DNA of 36,057 nucleotides from Tepidibacillus decaturensis (GCF_001561915.1 NZ_LSKU01000001.1:31253-67309); one strand, 5' to 3'; positions 22,659 to 29,524 are shown, counted from the stretch's first letter. Program-made: numbers and translations. The notes: generated by a model not told the origin, from the sequence alone.

Positions 22659-23879
22659 CTATTTTGATTGTGGGTGGAAAAGTCTTTCAAATATATCTAC
22701 TGTATCCTTTGACATTTTTTCAGTTGCATGGGAATAAGTATCCATTGTTGTTGCTAACCTGGAATGTCCAAGTCTTTTCTGAACATCTTTCATGTTAGCA
22801 CCTAATTCAATCAACAAAGTAGCGTGTGTATGCCTTAAAGCATGGAAATTGAATTGTATCATTAATTCATAGTTTATGACCCTGCTGCAATATCTGATTG
22901 ATTCAGGTGTAACCAGTTCACCATTTTCTTTTGTGCAAACAAATTGAATTGAATCATCAGTGGTTTTATTTTCTTTTGTTCCATCAACTGAATAAATCCT
23001 GTCATTTTTATCAACATAATAAAAGTTGAAGTATTGACCATATTTCAAACGGTTCTCTATTTGCCATTTCTTATGTTTCTTTAATATTTCAAGTAAAGTG
23101 TTTCCAATTGGAATTTTGCGAATAGATGAAAGGGTCTTGGGAGTTCCAAAATACCATTGTTTATGTTCCTTCTTGACCAAGATTCTTTTTACTTCAATAA
23201 GCTTATTTTCAAAGTCAATATCATCCCAAGACAAGGCACAACATTCACCAACCCTTGTTCCAGTATGGTAAGCAATTTGTAATGGGATATAGAATGGATT
23301 GCCTTTAGGAAATCGTTCAATTATCCTTTTGAATTCATCCTGGGATATAATCTTTCTGTCAGTTTCATATTTCTTATTTTCGTTCTTTGGCAACTTCACA
23401 TATTGCATTGGGTTATCCTTGATGAACTTGTAAGGGAAAACCGCTGCTTTAAATGAACCTGAAAGAACTGAAATAATATTTACTAAATGATTCTTTGAAT
23501 AACCCATATTTGATTTTTCATTAACAAATTGTTGAAGAACAGCAGGTGTAATTGATTTTATTTTAAATGCTCCAAGTGAAGGTTTGATGTGATTCTTGAT
23601 AATTCGTGAATAACCTTCAATAGTGTTGTATTTACAGTTCATTTCAACATAGTTTTTCAACCAATAATCCATGTAATCAGCAACAGATATTTCACTTGGT
23701 TCAAAGTGTAACCCTGCATTCTCATATTCTTGAAGTGCTTTTCTTAAAGCAGCTTCTGCTTCTTTTTTTGTTCTTCCACCTTTTCTTTCGATTTTCTTTC
23801 TTTTTCCATCAACCTTACCTAAATCAAAATAGTAATACCAGTTGTTTCCACGTTTTCTTACTCCACCAGTCATAATCAT
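22659..23879 (-). CDS. int: Tyrosine site-specific integrase
   Basis: Phage-type tyrosine recombinase of about 406 aa that would catalyse integration and excision of the element. It has an N-terminal arm-binding AP2-like domain (VRKRGNNWYYYFDLG, about 5-50), a core-binding SAM-like domain (about 65-150) and a catalytic domain. The catalytic residues are visible: Arg in TGTRVGECCALSW, HALRH (H-x-x-R), His in LGHS and Tyr in TTMDTYSH. Its 3' end faces rlmD. Starts at ATG 23879, ATG 23873 or TTG 23882 are all possible; AAAGGA lies just upstream and best fits 23873. Confidence 0.95.
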   Translation of the reverse strand: MIMTGGVRKRGNNWYYYFDLGKVDGKRKKIERKGGRTKKEAEAALRKALQEYENAGLHFEPSEISVADYMDYWLKNYVEMNCKYNTIEGYSRIIKNHIKPSLGAFKIKSITPAVLQQFVNEKSNMGYSKNHLVNIISVLSGSFKAAVFPYKFIKDNPMQYVKLPKNENKKYETDRKIISQDEFKRIIERFPKGNPFYIPLQIAYHTGTRVGECCALSWDDIDFENKLIEVKRILVKKEHKQWYFGTPKTLSSIRKIPIGNTLLEILKKHKKWQIENRLKYGQYFNFYYVDKNDRIYSVDGTKENKTTDDSIQFVCTKENGELVTPESIRYCSRVINYELMIQFNFHALRHTHATLLIELGANMKDVQKRLGHSRLATTMDTYSHATEKMSKDTVDIFERLFHPQSK

Positions 23880-23922
23880 CAATCCTTTCTAAAATGGGCA
23901 TAAGTAATACACCCTTTATAAC

Positions 23923-23979
23923 TCCAAAGGATTCATGATATAATACAGTTATCAGTGGTACTATTCCAGGTCCTTTGGA
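23923..23979. repeat. 9-bp inverted repeat upstream of int
   Basis: TCCAAAGGA (23923-23931) and TCCTTTGGA (23971-23979) are perfect inverted copies 39 bp apart. They flank an extended -10 sequence. They could be integrase or excisionase arm sites, or part of the small-RNA candidate next to them. Confidence 0.45.
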
Positions 23980-24038
23980 TTTGTAAGGTATCTATGTGAA
24001 AACAGTCCTTGTGTTGCAGCACAGGGGCTGTTTTATTT
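23936..24038 (+). ncRNA. Candidate small RNA between int and repressor
   Basis: An extended -10 promoter TGATATAAT (23936-23944) points right. About 50 nt further a strong terminator begins: AAAACAGTCCTTGTG (23999-24013) pairs fully, with two G-U pairs, with CACAGGGGCTGTTTT (24020-24034), and is followed by ATTTTT. The plus strand gives the better fold, yet both flanking genes are on the minus strand, so no coding gene needs this terminator. The predicted transcript is about 85-90 nt. The -35 box is weak. The terminator could instead act in part as a minus-strand terminator of the repressor gene. Confidence 0.45.
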
Positions 24039-24443
24039 TTATTCATTTGGTTTACGATACTTTTCTTGTTCAACTAAATCAGATACATAATCTAAAGCTT
24101 TGCTTTGTCCTACTTCATTTAATGATGTAAAATCCTCTAATAGATTTTTAGCTTGTTCACCAAAACATGATTTTACATTTTCAATTAACTTCACTTCTTT
24201 TGATACTTCTTCATTTGAATTGAATCTTTTATCAAATTCATCCCAACCCATTAATTCAGATAACTTCACATCAAGAACGTCTGCTATTTGTTGAAGAACA
24301 TCAGTTGGAACTTGTACTAAACCTTTTTCATATTTTCTAATTGAACTTTCAGTTTTACCGATTTTGTCAGCTAATTCTTGTTGGGTTAGCTTCTTGTTTT
24401 TTCTTGCTTTTTTAATATTACCTCCAATTTTGGACAAATCCAT
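24039..24443 (-). CDS. cI-like HTH (XRE) repressor
   Basis: DNA-binding protein of 134 aa. An N-terminal HTH_3 domain (residues about 5-62: IKKARKNKKLTQQELADKIGKTESSIRKYEKG...) is followed by a short helical C-terminal domain with no peptidase signature. Placement next to int, and divergent from a Cro-like gene across repeated operators, marks it as the immunity or master repressor of the element. The lack of a LexA/cI protease domain suggests induction is not by RecA self-cleavage. An antirepressor or a helper-phage protein, as in satellites, is possible but not shown. Confidence 0.85.
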   Translation of the reverse strand: MDLSKIGGNIKKARKNKKLTQQELADKIGKTESSIRKYEKGLVQVPTDVLQQIADVLDVKLSELMGWDEFDKRFNSNEEVSKEVKLIENVKSCFGEQAKNLLEDFTSLNEVGQSKALDYVSDLVEQEKYRKPNE

Positions 24444-24471
24444 ATTTTAACTCCTTTCAAATATTAACTTA

Positions 24472-24499
24472 ATGATACCATAACGACAATTAAAATCAA
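24472..24499 (-). promoter_or_regulatory. Repressor promoter with embedded operator
   Basis: On the minus strand TTGATT (24494-24499), a 16-bp spacer and TATCAT (24472-24477). The operator half-site ACGACAATT (24483-24491) lies inside the spacer, suggesting autoregulation. Confidence 0.5.
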
Positions 24500-24528
24500 G
24501 TTTTATATAAAAAATTTAATAAAACCAC

Positions 24529-24586
24529 TTTACAACGACAATTTAGTTGACTATAATGAATTTATAAACCGACAATTAAATTGTCG
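24529..24586 (+). promoter_or_regulatory. Early promoter with two operators
   Basis: TTTACA (24529-24534), a 17-bp spacer and TATAAT (24552-24557) drive the rightward operon. The half-site ACGACAATT (24535-24543) lies in the spacer. A perfect 17-bp palindrome CGACAATTAAATTGTCG (24570-24586) lies at the predicted transcription start. Binding of the repressor or Cro at these sites would block polymerase. Confidence 0.7.
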
Positions 24587-24604
24587 TTACAGGAGGTGTT
24601 ATTA

Positions 24605-24814
24605 TTGAAAATCGACAAAAATAAGTTTGATTTAGCAATGGCGAGAAATTGTTTTACTTCTGAAAAGCTTTCTAATTTAACAGGCATTTCAAAAGTGACA
24701 ATCATTAGGGTGAAGAATGGCTCACAAAACCCAAGACCAATGACAGTTGGAAAGATTGCAAAAGCACTGAACGTGAAGGTTGAAGATTTAATTGAAGGGG
24801 GGAATAAACTATGA
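24605..24814 (+). CDS. Cro-like HTH regulator
   Basis: Small XRE-family DNA-binding protein of 69 aa, almost entirely one HTH_3 domain (MARNCFTSEKLSNLTGISKVTIIRVKNGSQNPRPMTVGKIAKALNVKVEDLI). TTG 24605 is chosen because AGGAGG lies 7 nt upstream; longer reading would include the operator palindrome. First gene of the rightward operon and opposite the repressor, the classic cro position. It overlaps the next gene by 4 nt (ATGA), so the two are translationally coupled. Confidence 0.82.
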   Translation: MKIDKNKFDLAMARNCFTSEKLSNLTGISKVTIIRVKNGSQNPRPMTVGKIAKALNVKVEDLIEGGNKL

Positions 24815-25038
24815 GTGAAAATGATGTTCTTTATACCGTCAATGAAGTTTCAAAGTTAATAAAGACAAATCCTGCATACGTTTATGAACTTATTAAAGCA
24901 GGGTTGCTTCCAGTTTTGAAACTTCCAAACTACAAAATTAGAAGGTCTGCTTTGTTGGAATTCTTGGAAAAGTATGAAGGCATGGATTTAACCAAACCAC
25001 AACAAATAAAACAACTCTACCCCGATAAATCTAGTTAA
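24811..25038 (+). CDS. Excisionase-like (MerR/HTH_17) DNA-binding protein
   Basis: Protein of 75 aa with a winged-helix HTH_17 fold: LYTVNEVSKLIKTNPAYVYELIKAGLLPVLKLPNYKIRRSALLEFLEKY. This family includes Xis proteins that direct integrases to excise, and AlpA-like activators. Its place directly after the Cro-like gene and far from int is normal for elements where xis is in the early operon. An excisionase role is likely but not proven. Confidence 0.75.
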   Translation: MSENDVLYTVNEVSKLIKTNPAYVYELIKAGLLPVLKLPNYKIRRSALLEFLEKYEGMDLTKPQQIKQLYPDKSS

Positions 25039-25072
25039 TCCCATGAATAAGGTAAAAAGGATGGTGCATAGA

Positions 25073-25384
25073 ATGGATGAATTTACAAATACGTCTGAAT
25101 TGGTCATGTATATCCTGACCAATGATGAACAATCCAGGAACAGTGACAATTACTTGTTTTATTTAGTGGGGAAGAAGATTCTTGGAAGCAAAGGAATTGA
25201 TATTGACAAGATTGGATTCAAAAAGTTGTTCCTATCATTAAAGGAATATGGACTTCCCCAGTTTGAAACAGTGGGAAGAATCAGAAGGAAACTACAACAT
25301 GAATTTCCCCAATTATCAGGGTGTGAAAGTGTCAGTATGCAAAGATTACTAAATGAAGAATCATTTAATGATTTTTCAAAATAA
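25073..25384 (+). CDS. Small early-operon protein, unknown function
   Basis: Soluble, charged protein of about 103 aa; not recognised. It has the segment IDIDKIGFKKLFLSLKEYGLPQFETVGRIRRKLQHEFPQLSG, which resembles the HTH/wing region of phage proteins ahead of replication genes (residues of type FETVSRIRRKLQ are common in such ORFs). ATG 25073 is preferred, with AAGGATGG 7 nt upstream; ATG 25043 has no SD. It sits between the excisionase-like gene and the candidate replication gene, 21 nt before the latter, and so is probably part of the same operon. Confidence 0.65.
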   Translation: MDEFTNTSELVMYILTNDEQSRNSDNYLFYLVGKKILGSKGIDIDKIGFKKLFLSLKEYGLPQFETVGRIRRKLQHEFPQLSGCESVSMQRLLNEESFNDFSK

Positions 25385-25405
25385 GGAAAGAGAAAGGAAG
25401 ATGAT

Positions 25406-25867
25406 ATGAAATCATATGAAGAATTTGAAAAAGAATTCAAAGATACTGAACCCAAATTGAATGAAGTTGAACAGGCAAGAAAAGAACGTATTGTGAAGAT
25501 ACTCAATCAAAAGGTAAGTGAATTAAACACTTACAAGCCTACTGAAACAATTAAAAAGAATTTGGCAGCATTTATTGATTGGCATATGGAAGAAATTCAA
25601 ATCATTGAAAATCTGATTTACGAAGGTTTAGTTGATGGAAAAGCAACAAATGAAGTCTATCAAAAATATGTTAGTCGTTGTGAAGCAGGTGGGCTTCCCG
25701 ACTTCATGAATCAAATTGCTTTTTCACAGTTTCTTATTAAATACTTTGGTTTCAAAATCATTAATAAGAAAATCAAAGGGAAGAAATATAGAATCTTCAT
25801 AATTAAAGAACAAGAAAGGGAAGAAAAGGTTGATACGAATGGCAAAAGTAACTGGTGGAACTCTTAA
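25406..25867 (+). CDS. Candidate replication protein (primase-type winged helix)
   Basis: Protein of 153 aa, Lys/Glu-rich. Its C-terminal half (about residues 75-135: LVDGKATNEVYQKYVSRCEAGG..., MNQIAFSQFLIKYFGFKIINKKIKGKKYRIF) resembles the winged-helix found after D5-type phage primase-helicases, in which a structural wHTH contacts origin DNA. No helicase or primase core is present, so it is either an initiator-like accessory protein or the remnant of a longer protein. It ends immediately before the iteron cluster at 25871-26127, the normal place for an initiator relative to its origin. The assignment rests on fold-like similarity seen by eye and on position. Confidence 0.5.
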   Translation: MKSYEEFEKEFKDTEPKLNEVEQARKERIVKILNQKVSELNTYKPTETIKKNLAAFIDWHMEEIQIIENLIYEGLVDGKATNEVYQKYVSRCEAGGLPDFMNQIAFSQFLIKYFGFKIINKKIKGKKYRIFIIKEQEREEKVDTNGKSNWWNS

Positions 25868-25870
25868 TAT

Positions 25871-26127
25871 GGTTCAATGTGACTGTCACCTTGAACCGAA
25901 CTTGAACCGCTTAAATTACAGTCATATCAAGGGTTATCAGATAAAAGGTTCAAGGTTCAAGGTACATTTCATTTCTTATATATTAAATAAAAAAATATAT
26001 AAGAAATATATAAATACCCTAAAAATAAATAATATATAGGTTCTAACCTTGAACCTTGAACCGCAACGCTTGAAAGCCTTGATACATAAGGGTTTATAAC
26101 GGTTCATGGTAAGGTTCAAGGTTCATG
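25871..26127. other. Candidate replication origin with iterons and AT-rich core
   Basis: Ten GGTTCA/TGAACC hexamers occur in 255 bp: plus-orientated at 25871, 25947, 25954, 26101, 26113, 26120 and minus-orientated at 25892, 25903, 26050, 26057. Doublets have 7-bp spacing. GGTTCAAGGTTCAAGG (25947-25962) is a perfect 16-bp inverted copy of CCTTGAACCTTGAACC (26047-26062). The 84 bp between them are nearly pure A/T and contain a 13-bp perfect hairpin, TTTCTTATATATT (25972-25984) with AATATATAAGAAA (25994-26006). Iterons flanking an AT-rich segment is the origin layout known from staphylococcal pathogenicity islands and theta-type replicons. No gene is expected here. Confidence 0.75.
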
Positions 26128-26162
26128 GTAAATCAGTTAAATTTAGAAAGGTGGAAATGTAA

Positions 26163-26636
26163 ATGAAAAATTTTGAAATGACATTAGATGAAATCATTGA
26201 ATCTATCAATCCATTAAATATTGTCGGTTTAGACCTTGTTCCTGATAAGAAGGAAGGAGTGCCATTACTAATTGTGACGGAAGAAGTAGAAGGTGAATTG
26301 CAGTTTTACCGTTTACCTGCCACAAAGACAGATGAAATTATTGCAATAAATACGCTGTTAAGGTCATTTGATTTAGGCATTACCATTGAATTTATGAATT
26401 ATCGACAATACACATCATTATTGGAAACAGTGATGCATCTGTTGAATATTAATAAAGCTATGGAAAAGGTCAAACCTGCATCTAGTGTTCATGTGTCCGA
26501 AGTATATTCAGTATTGATGGATGAATTATCTTTCAAATATAAAGCATCAGGTATACAAGATTACATGGATAATTTGGAAGGGTATATTTCAGAAGCAATT
26601 GATTTGGTACTAAGCATGAGAAAAGCCACTGCATAA
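26163..26636 (+). CDS. Unknown acidic protein after the origin
   Basis: Protein of 157 aa, not recognised. It is acidic, predicted alpha/beta in the first 80 residues (LLIVTEEVEGELQFYRLP) and helical after that, without membrane segments or a known motif. AAAGGTGG lies 8 nt before ATG, so it is very likely translated. It stands alone between the origin and a 13-bp inverted repeat. Confidence 0.7.
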   Translation: MKNFEMTLDEIIESINPLNIVGLDLVPDKKEGVPLLIVTEEVEGELQFYRLPATKTDEIIAINTLLRSFDLGITIEFMNYRQYTSLLETVMHLLNINKAMEKVKPASSVHVSEVYSVLMDELSFKYKASGIQDYMDNLEGYISEAIDLVLSMRKATA

Positions 26637-26650
26637 TTAAATTACACAAT

Positions 26651-26701
26651 GGCTTCACGTGATACTATTGAATTCGCACTTTGATTTTATCATGTGAAGC
26701 C
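26651..26701. repeat. 13-bp inverted repeat (possible terminator or operator)
   Basis: GGCTTCACGTGAT (26651-26663) and ATCATGTGAAGCC (26689-26701) are inverted copies with one G-U type mismatch and a 25-nt spacer. There is no T-run, so it may be an RNA hairpin or a protein site ahead of the next gene, not a simple terminator. Confidence 0.5.
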
Positions 26702-26715
26702 AATCTAAATCAAGA

Positions 26716-26940
26716 TTGGATGTGATTATCATAGACCATGTATTGAATTCTATTAGAGCACATTATGAAGTAACCCTGGATTGGTTTATTGAAGAACATA
26801 GAACAGGTAAATATAAAAAGCTTTCTGATAATCCGCATTATGGGGAAATCAAAGCCATGATTGATGCTATGAATTGCATCAGGAAGTATCTTGGATGGGA
26901 GCGAATCACATTGAAGCAGGAACTTGAATTCTATTTGTAA
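26716..26940 (+). CDS. Small unknown protein
   Basis: Protein of about 74 aa (HVLNSIRAHYEVTLDWFIEEHRTGKYKKLSDNPHYGEIKAMIDAMNCIRKYLGWE), not recognised. It is helical, with no known motif. The only plausible start near the 5' end is TTG 26716, and no good SD is visible, so the start is uncertain. It ends 8 nt before the Mor-like gene, suggesting a shared transcript. Confidence 0.55.
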   Translation: MDVIIIDHVLNSIRAHYEVTLDWFIEEHRTGKYKKLSDNPHYGEIKAMIDAMNCIRKYLGWERITLKQELEFYL

Positions 26941-26948
26941 GGGGGGAA

Positions 26949-27203
26949 TTGATATTGCCAAAATCCGTATCATTTGCAGAAATTAAGCCAATTATTGGTG
27001 AAGAAGCTGCATTAAGATTAATTGATAAATACGCTGATTCACAAGTGTATATTCCAAATAAAATGCCTGAATTCCCCAATCCTGAAACTAGGAATGAATA
27101 CATTAGAAATCTATCGTATTCAGGTAAATCAATTCAAGAGTTAGCGGAACAGTTTGATTTGTCTAAAGGATATATCTATAAAATACTAGCAGGTAAAAAT
27201 TGA
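26949..27203 (+). CDS. Mor-family transcription activator-like protein
   Basis: Protein of about 84 aa resembling the Mor/C family of phage middle and late gene activators. The N-terminal half has IGEEAALRLIDKYADSQVYIPNKMPE, the dimerisation region, and the C-terminal half a helix-turn-helix R.EYIRNLSYSGKSIQELAEQFDLSKGYIYKIL. TTG 26949 (or TTG 26955) follows the SD GGGGGG. It is followed by a strong terminator. In Mu-like and Firmicute phages such proteins switch on later operons; here the genes beyond 27.9 kb are candidates. Confidence 0.72.
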   Translation: MILPKSVSFAEIKPIIGEEAALRLIDKYADSQVYIPNKMPEFPNPETRNEYIRNLSYSGKSIQELAEQFDLSKGYIYKILAGKN

Positions 27204-27230
27204 CCCACATTAAATATGGGTCAATTTTTT
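27198..27230 (+). terminator. Terminator after the Mor-like gene
   Basis: AATTGACCCA pairs with TGGGTCAATT around a 9-nt loop, then TTTT. It closes the early operon. Confidence 0.85.
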
Positions 27231-27381
27231 GAAAGTTAATATTCAATATATAGTATTATTTTTTATCATTTTTCCGAAAAACATCTAAATGTTGTGGTTT
27301 TTTATGACAAGCTATGTTTTTGGAAGGTATAATTTGAGTATGGGAAAATAATGAAATTTATCTTACGCTTTTGGAATATGC

Positions 27382-27409
27382 GTTCCCTTTGCTGACTTTC
27401 AAAGGGAAC
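27382..27409. repeat. 10-bp hairpin
   Basis: GTTCCCTTTG (27382-27391) pairs perfectly with CAAAGGGAAC (27400-27409) around an 8-nt loop. There is no T-run after it. It precedes the decayed HTH gene. Confidence 0.5.
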
Positions 27410-27422
27410 AAAATCATTTTCA

Positions 27423-27797
27423 AACGAATTACTAGGTAAAACTAGAGATTTTAGAGACCCTAATAAGCATCCCGACATTTCCGACACCCTAAAAAAGAAG
27501 TATCAAGACATTCAAGACACCCTAAAAAAGAAGTTGCATCAAATATGGGGATAGCACGTTCCACATTAAATGAGTGGAAGAAAAAGTATCCTGACATTTC
27601 TTACACCCTAAAAAAAGGGGAAAGATAAATATAGTCAGATTTGTCAGTCCCTAAAAAAGGCAAGGAACGGACTGACAAATGAGCAGATTGCTTCAAATAT
27701 CGGAATAACACGAAAGACATTGCAAGAATGGATTTCAAAGTATAGTGACATAAGTGACACCCTAAAAAAGGGGAAAGAAGTTGTTGACAAATGTTGA
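27423..27797 (+). pseudogene. Decayed repetitive HTH gene (phBC6A51-type)
   Basis: No full ORF, but two frames carry successive pieces of one protein family. Frame A gives RDPNKHPDISDTLKKK and YQDIQDTLKKK (27465-27530). Frame B gives SNMGIARSTLNEWKKK then YPDISYTLKKGE (27539-27622). Frame A again gives LTNEQIASNIGITRKTLQEW then ISKYSDISDTLKKGKEVVDKC (27678-27797, stop at 27795). The module 'EQIAxNxGIxRxTLxEWxxKYxDISxTLKKGKEVVD' is the HTH of phBC6A51-type phage proteins, found near or as small terminases. The conserved region after EVVD is missing and there is no start with an SD. The 717-bp gap 27204-27920 holds this, the hairpin above and a CCCTAA-rich tract. Confidence 0.65.
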
Positions 27798-27884
27798 CTT
27801 TAGAAAATAAATAAGTTGGTTGCATTTTAAATGTTAGCAAATGTTAAGGTTCAAAATTACTAAGAAACCCTAAGGCAACCCTAA
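27458..27884 (+). repeat. Dispersed CCCTAA repeats (8 copies)
   Basis: CCCTAA occurs at 27458, 27487, 27520, 27606, 27649, 27760, 27868 and 27879. Four of them (27487, 27520, 27606, 27760) belong to a longer block, GAC-A-T/A..GACACCCTAAAAAAG-like, and the last two to a tandem CCCTAAGGCAA. Part is explained by the repeated protein module (the codons of DTLKK); the pair at 27868-27884 lies beyond it. Confidence 0.6.
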
Positions 27885-27920
27885 GGCAAAAATATTAAAA
27901 ACGAAAGGAAAGATGAAAAA

Positions 27921-28481
27921 ATGACAGAACAAGAATTCATAACTAATATCAGAACCGCTATTAAAGCTAGTGTGGATGATACTGAACTTCAAAAGAAAAG
28001 GCAGTTAGAACAGCAACAGAAAACCTTACAAGAAAGCGTTCAACAGCTTCAAGCTGAATTGAATACTTTAATTAAAAATCATGATTATGAAAATGCAATG
28101 ACCAAAGAATCAGAATTAAAAGATGCTCAAAAACAATTGAAAATGGTCAATGATGTGTTGAATACCTATGGTGATGACGTTAATTTATATGCAATTGATT
28201 ATGATGCATTAGATGATATTCAAAGGCAAGTGAATAGTCACTATAAAGCACAACTAAAAGCAAAGTGTGAAGAACTGAAAGCATTACTGGTTCAAGCAGA
28301 TAGTATTAAATCAGACATTATGAAAATTAATGGTGCTGCAAATCAATTAATACATGCCATCCTAGCTGCTAAAAAAGACAACACTACACCAAGGACAGCT
28401 TTAAATTGGGATTTTATGACCAAAGACACAGAAGAAGCAAAGGCATTAAACAAGCTTCATGAGTTCACCAAGCGTTTTTAA
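27921..28481 (+). CDS. Unknown coiled-coil protein
   Basis: Soluble protein of 186 aa, not recognised. Residues about 20-80 are Gln/Glu/Lys-rich with heptad-like spacing (LEQQQKTLQESVQQLQAELNTLIKNHDYENAMTKESELKDAQKQL), predicting a long coiled coil, followed by a helical region with ALKAKCEELKALLVQADSIKSDIMKI. No signal or membrane segment. SD GAAAGGAAAG is 9 nt before ATG. First gene of a three-gene cluster with the next two. A scaffold- or structural-type role is conceivable but not supported by a motif. Confidence 0.7.
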   Translation: MTEQEFITNIRTAIKASVDDTELQKKRQLEQQQKTLQESVQQLQAELNTLIKNHDYENAMTKESELKDAQKQLKMVNDVLNTYGDDVNLYAIDYDALDDIQRQVNSHYKAQLKAKCEELKALLVQADSIKSDIMKINGAANQLIHAILAAKKDNTTPRTALNWDFMTKDTEEAKALNKLHEFTKRF

Positions 28482-28500
28482 TATAGGTGGGGATATTTCT

Positions 28501-28809
28501 ATGTATCAATTCATCATTGAACAACTGGACAAGGTACTAAAGCTTCACCAGGAAAAGAAAAAAGCATTGTTGGTTGTATCGAATACTAAAACAAAAAGGG
28601 TTGGATTGTATCAGTTAAAATTAACCGCTGCTGAAAAATCCAAAATGATTCATAAGGTCAATAATAACTATGATTCAAAGATTGCAGTAATTTACAACAA
28701 CATGAATAAAAAACTGAAAGAAGCAGGTTATAAGGAATTAATAAATCCATTTGAAGCAAATACGAAAGGGGAAATTAACGGTGAAAATTGGGTTAAGAAA
28801 AGCCATTGA
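28501..28809 (+). CDS. Unknown small basic protein
   Basis: Protein of about 102 aa, Lys-rich (MYQFIIEQLDKVLKLHQEKKKALLVVSNTKTKRVGLYQLKLTAAEKSKMIHKV...), not recognised. ATG 28501 is chosen because GGTGGGG lies about 10 nt upstream; the longer frame opens within the preceding gene. The final 29 nt overlap the next gene, which begins at GTG 28781, so the two are probably translationally coupled. Confidence 0.65.
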   Translation: MYQFIIEQLDKVLKLHQEKKKALLVVSNTKTKRVGLYQLKLTAAEKSKMIHKVNNNYDSKIAVIYNNMNKKLKEAGYKELINPFEANTKGEINGENWVKKSH

Positions 28810-29524
28810 AGATTTAATTGCAGCTTATCAAGGGAGTAGAGAAGTTGCCATTGAGAGTATGCGGGAAGTTATTGATGAATGGAAAGACAAGGTGAATATT
28901 TATCAAGCTGACCATATTCATAAGCAAATTAAGGATGGTCTTGAATCGGTTGTTAGTAATGTGACCAAAGTAAACACAACCTTGAATCAAAAACTGAATG
29001 CACTGGTTCAAGGTACTAAAGAAAAGGTCATGCCATTATATGTGACTGAATTTGAAAAACCTGCTGACTATGAAACACAAATTAGTAATGCACTAAGGTA
29101 TTTGGATATTGAAGGTGAAGATATTACGGATGATAGTGCCTATCCTATTCTAAAAAAATTCATAGATGACCATGACCAAATGAAATTGTTCAAGAACATC
29201 ATTAAAAAGCGTGTTAAAGCTAATGGTGGACAAATGGAAGATGCCAATGGAAAAAGCACCTTCCCTAAAACATTTGGAAAGCTTAATGAAATCGAAATGA
29301 TACTGGATATATTTAATGAAATGGAATCTATTGCAGAAAAACTATTTATGCATGACAAAGAAAATGGTGAAACATTTATTATCAATGGTTATAAATATTC
29401 ATTACCAATAGAATCATATGAAGAAATAGCAAGTGAAGAAGGTATTGTTGCATTGGCTAAAAAACTTGAAGATGAACTTAAAAAAATTGATGGTGTGGAA
29501 CAAGTAGCAAACCAAACTGCTTAA
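28781..29524 (+). CDS. Unknown helical protein of the 27.9-29.5 kb cluster
   Basis: Protein of about 247 aa, not recognised: acidic, helical, no membrane segment. GTG 28781 has GAAAGGGG 9 nt upstream; the upstream in-frame ATG lacks an SD. Contains AIEDLIAAYQGSREVAIESMREVIDEWKDKV at the N-terminus and a central IIKKRVKANGG. The position of this three-gene cluster, after the decayed HTH gene and before the ArpU-like regulator, would be occupied by head or packaging genes in a complete phage, but none of their signatures are seen. Confidence 0.65.
   Translation: MKIGLRKAIEDLIAAYQGSREVAIESMREVIDEWKDKVNIYQADHIHKQIKDGLESVVSNVTKVNTTLNQKLNALVQGTKEKVMPLYVTEFEKPADYETQISNALRYLDIEGEDITDDSAYPILKKFIDDHDQMKLFKNIIKKRVKANGGQMEDANGKSTFPKTFGKLNEIEMILDIFNEMESIAEKLFMHDKENGETFIINGYKYSLPIESYEEIASEEGIVALAKKLEDELKKIDGVEQVANQTA

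Noticed and set aside
25830-26039. Plus-strand open frame of 69 codons
   Set aside because: It runs through the iteron and AT-rich core; the composition (KKIYKKYINTLKINNI) is that of translated AT-rich DNA and no SD fits.
27302-27840. Minus-strand frames of 61 and 79 codons
   Set aside because: They lie opposite the decayed HTH gene, which gives recognisable protein on the plus strand; the minus translations are low-complexity.
27458-27884. CRISPR array or telomere-like array
   Set aside because: Spacing between CCCTAA copies is irregular (11 to 111 bp), there are no equal spacers, and most copies are explained by repeated codons of one HTH module.
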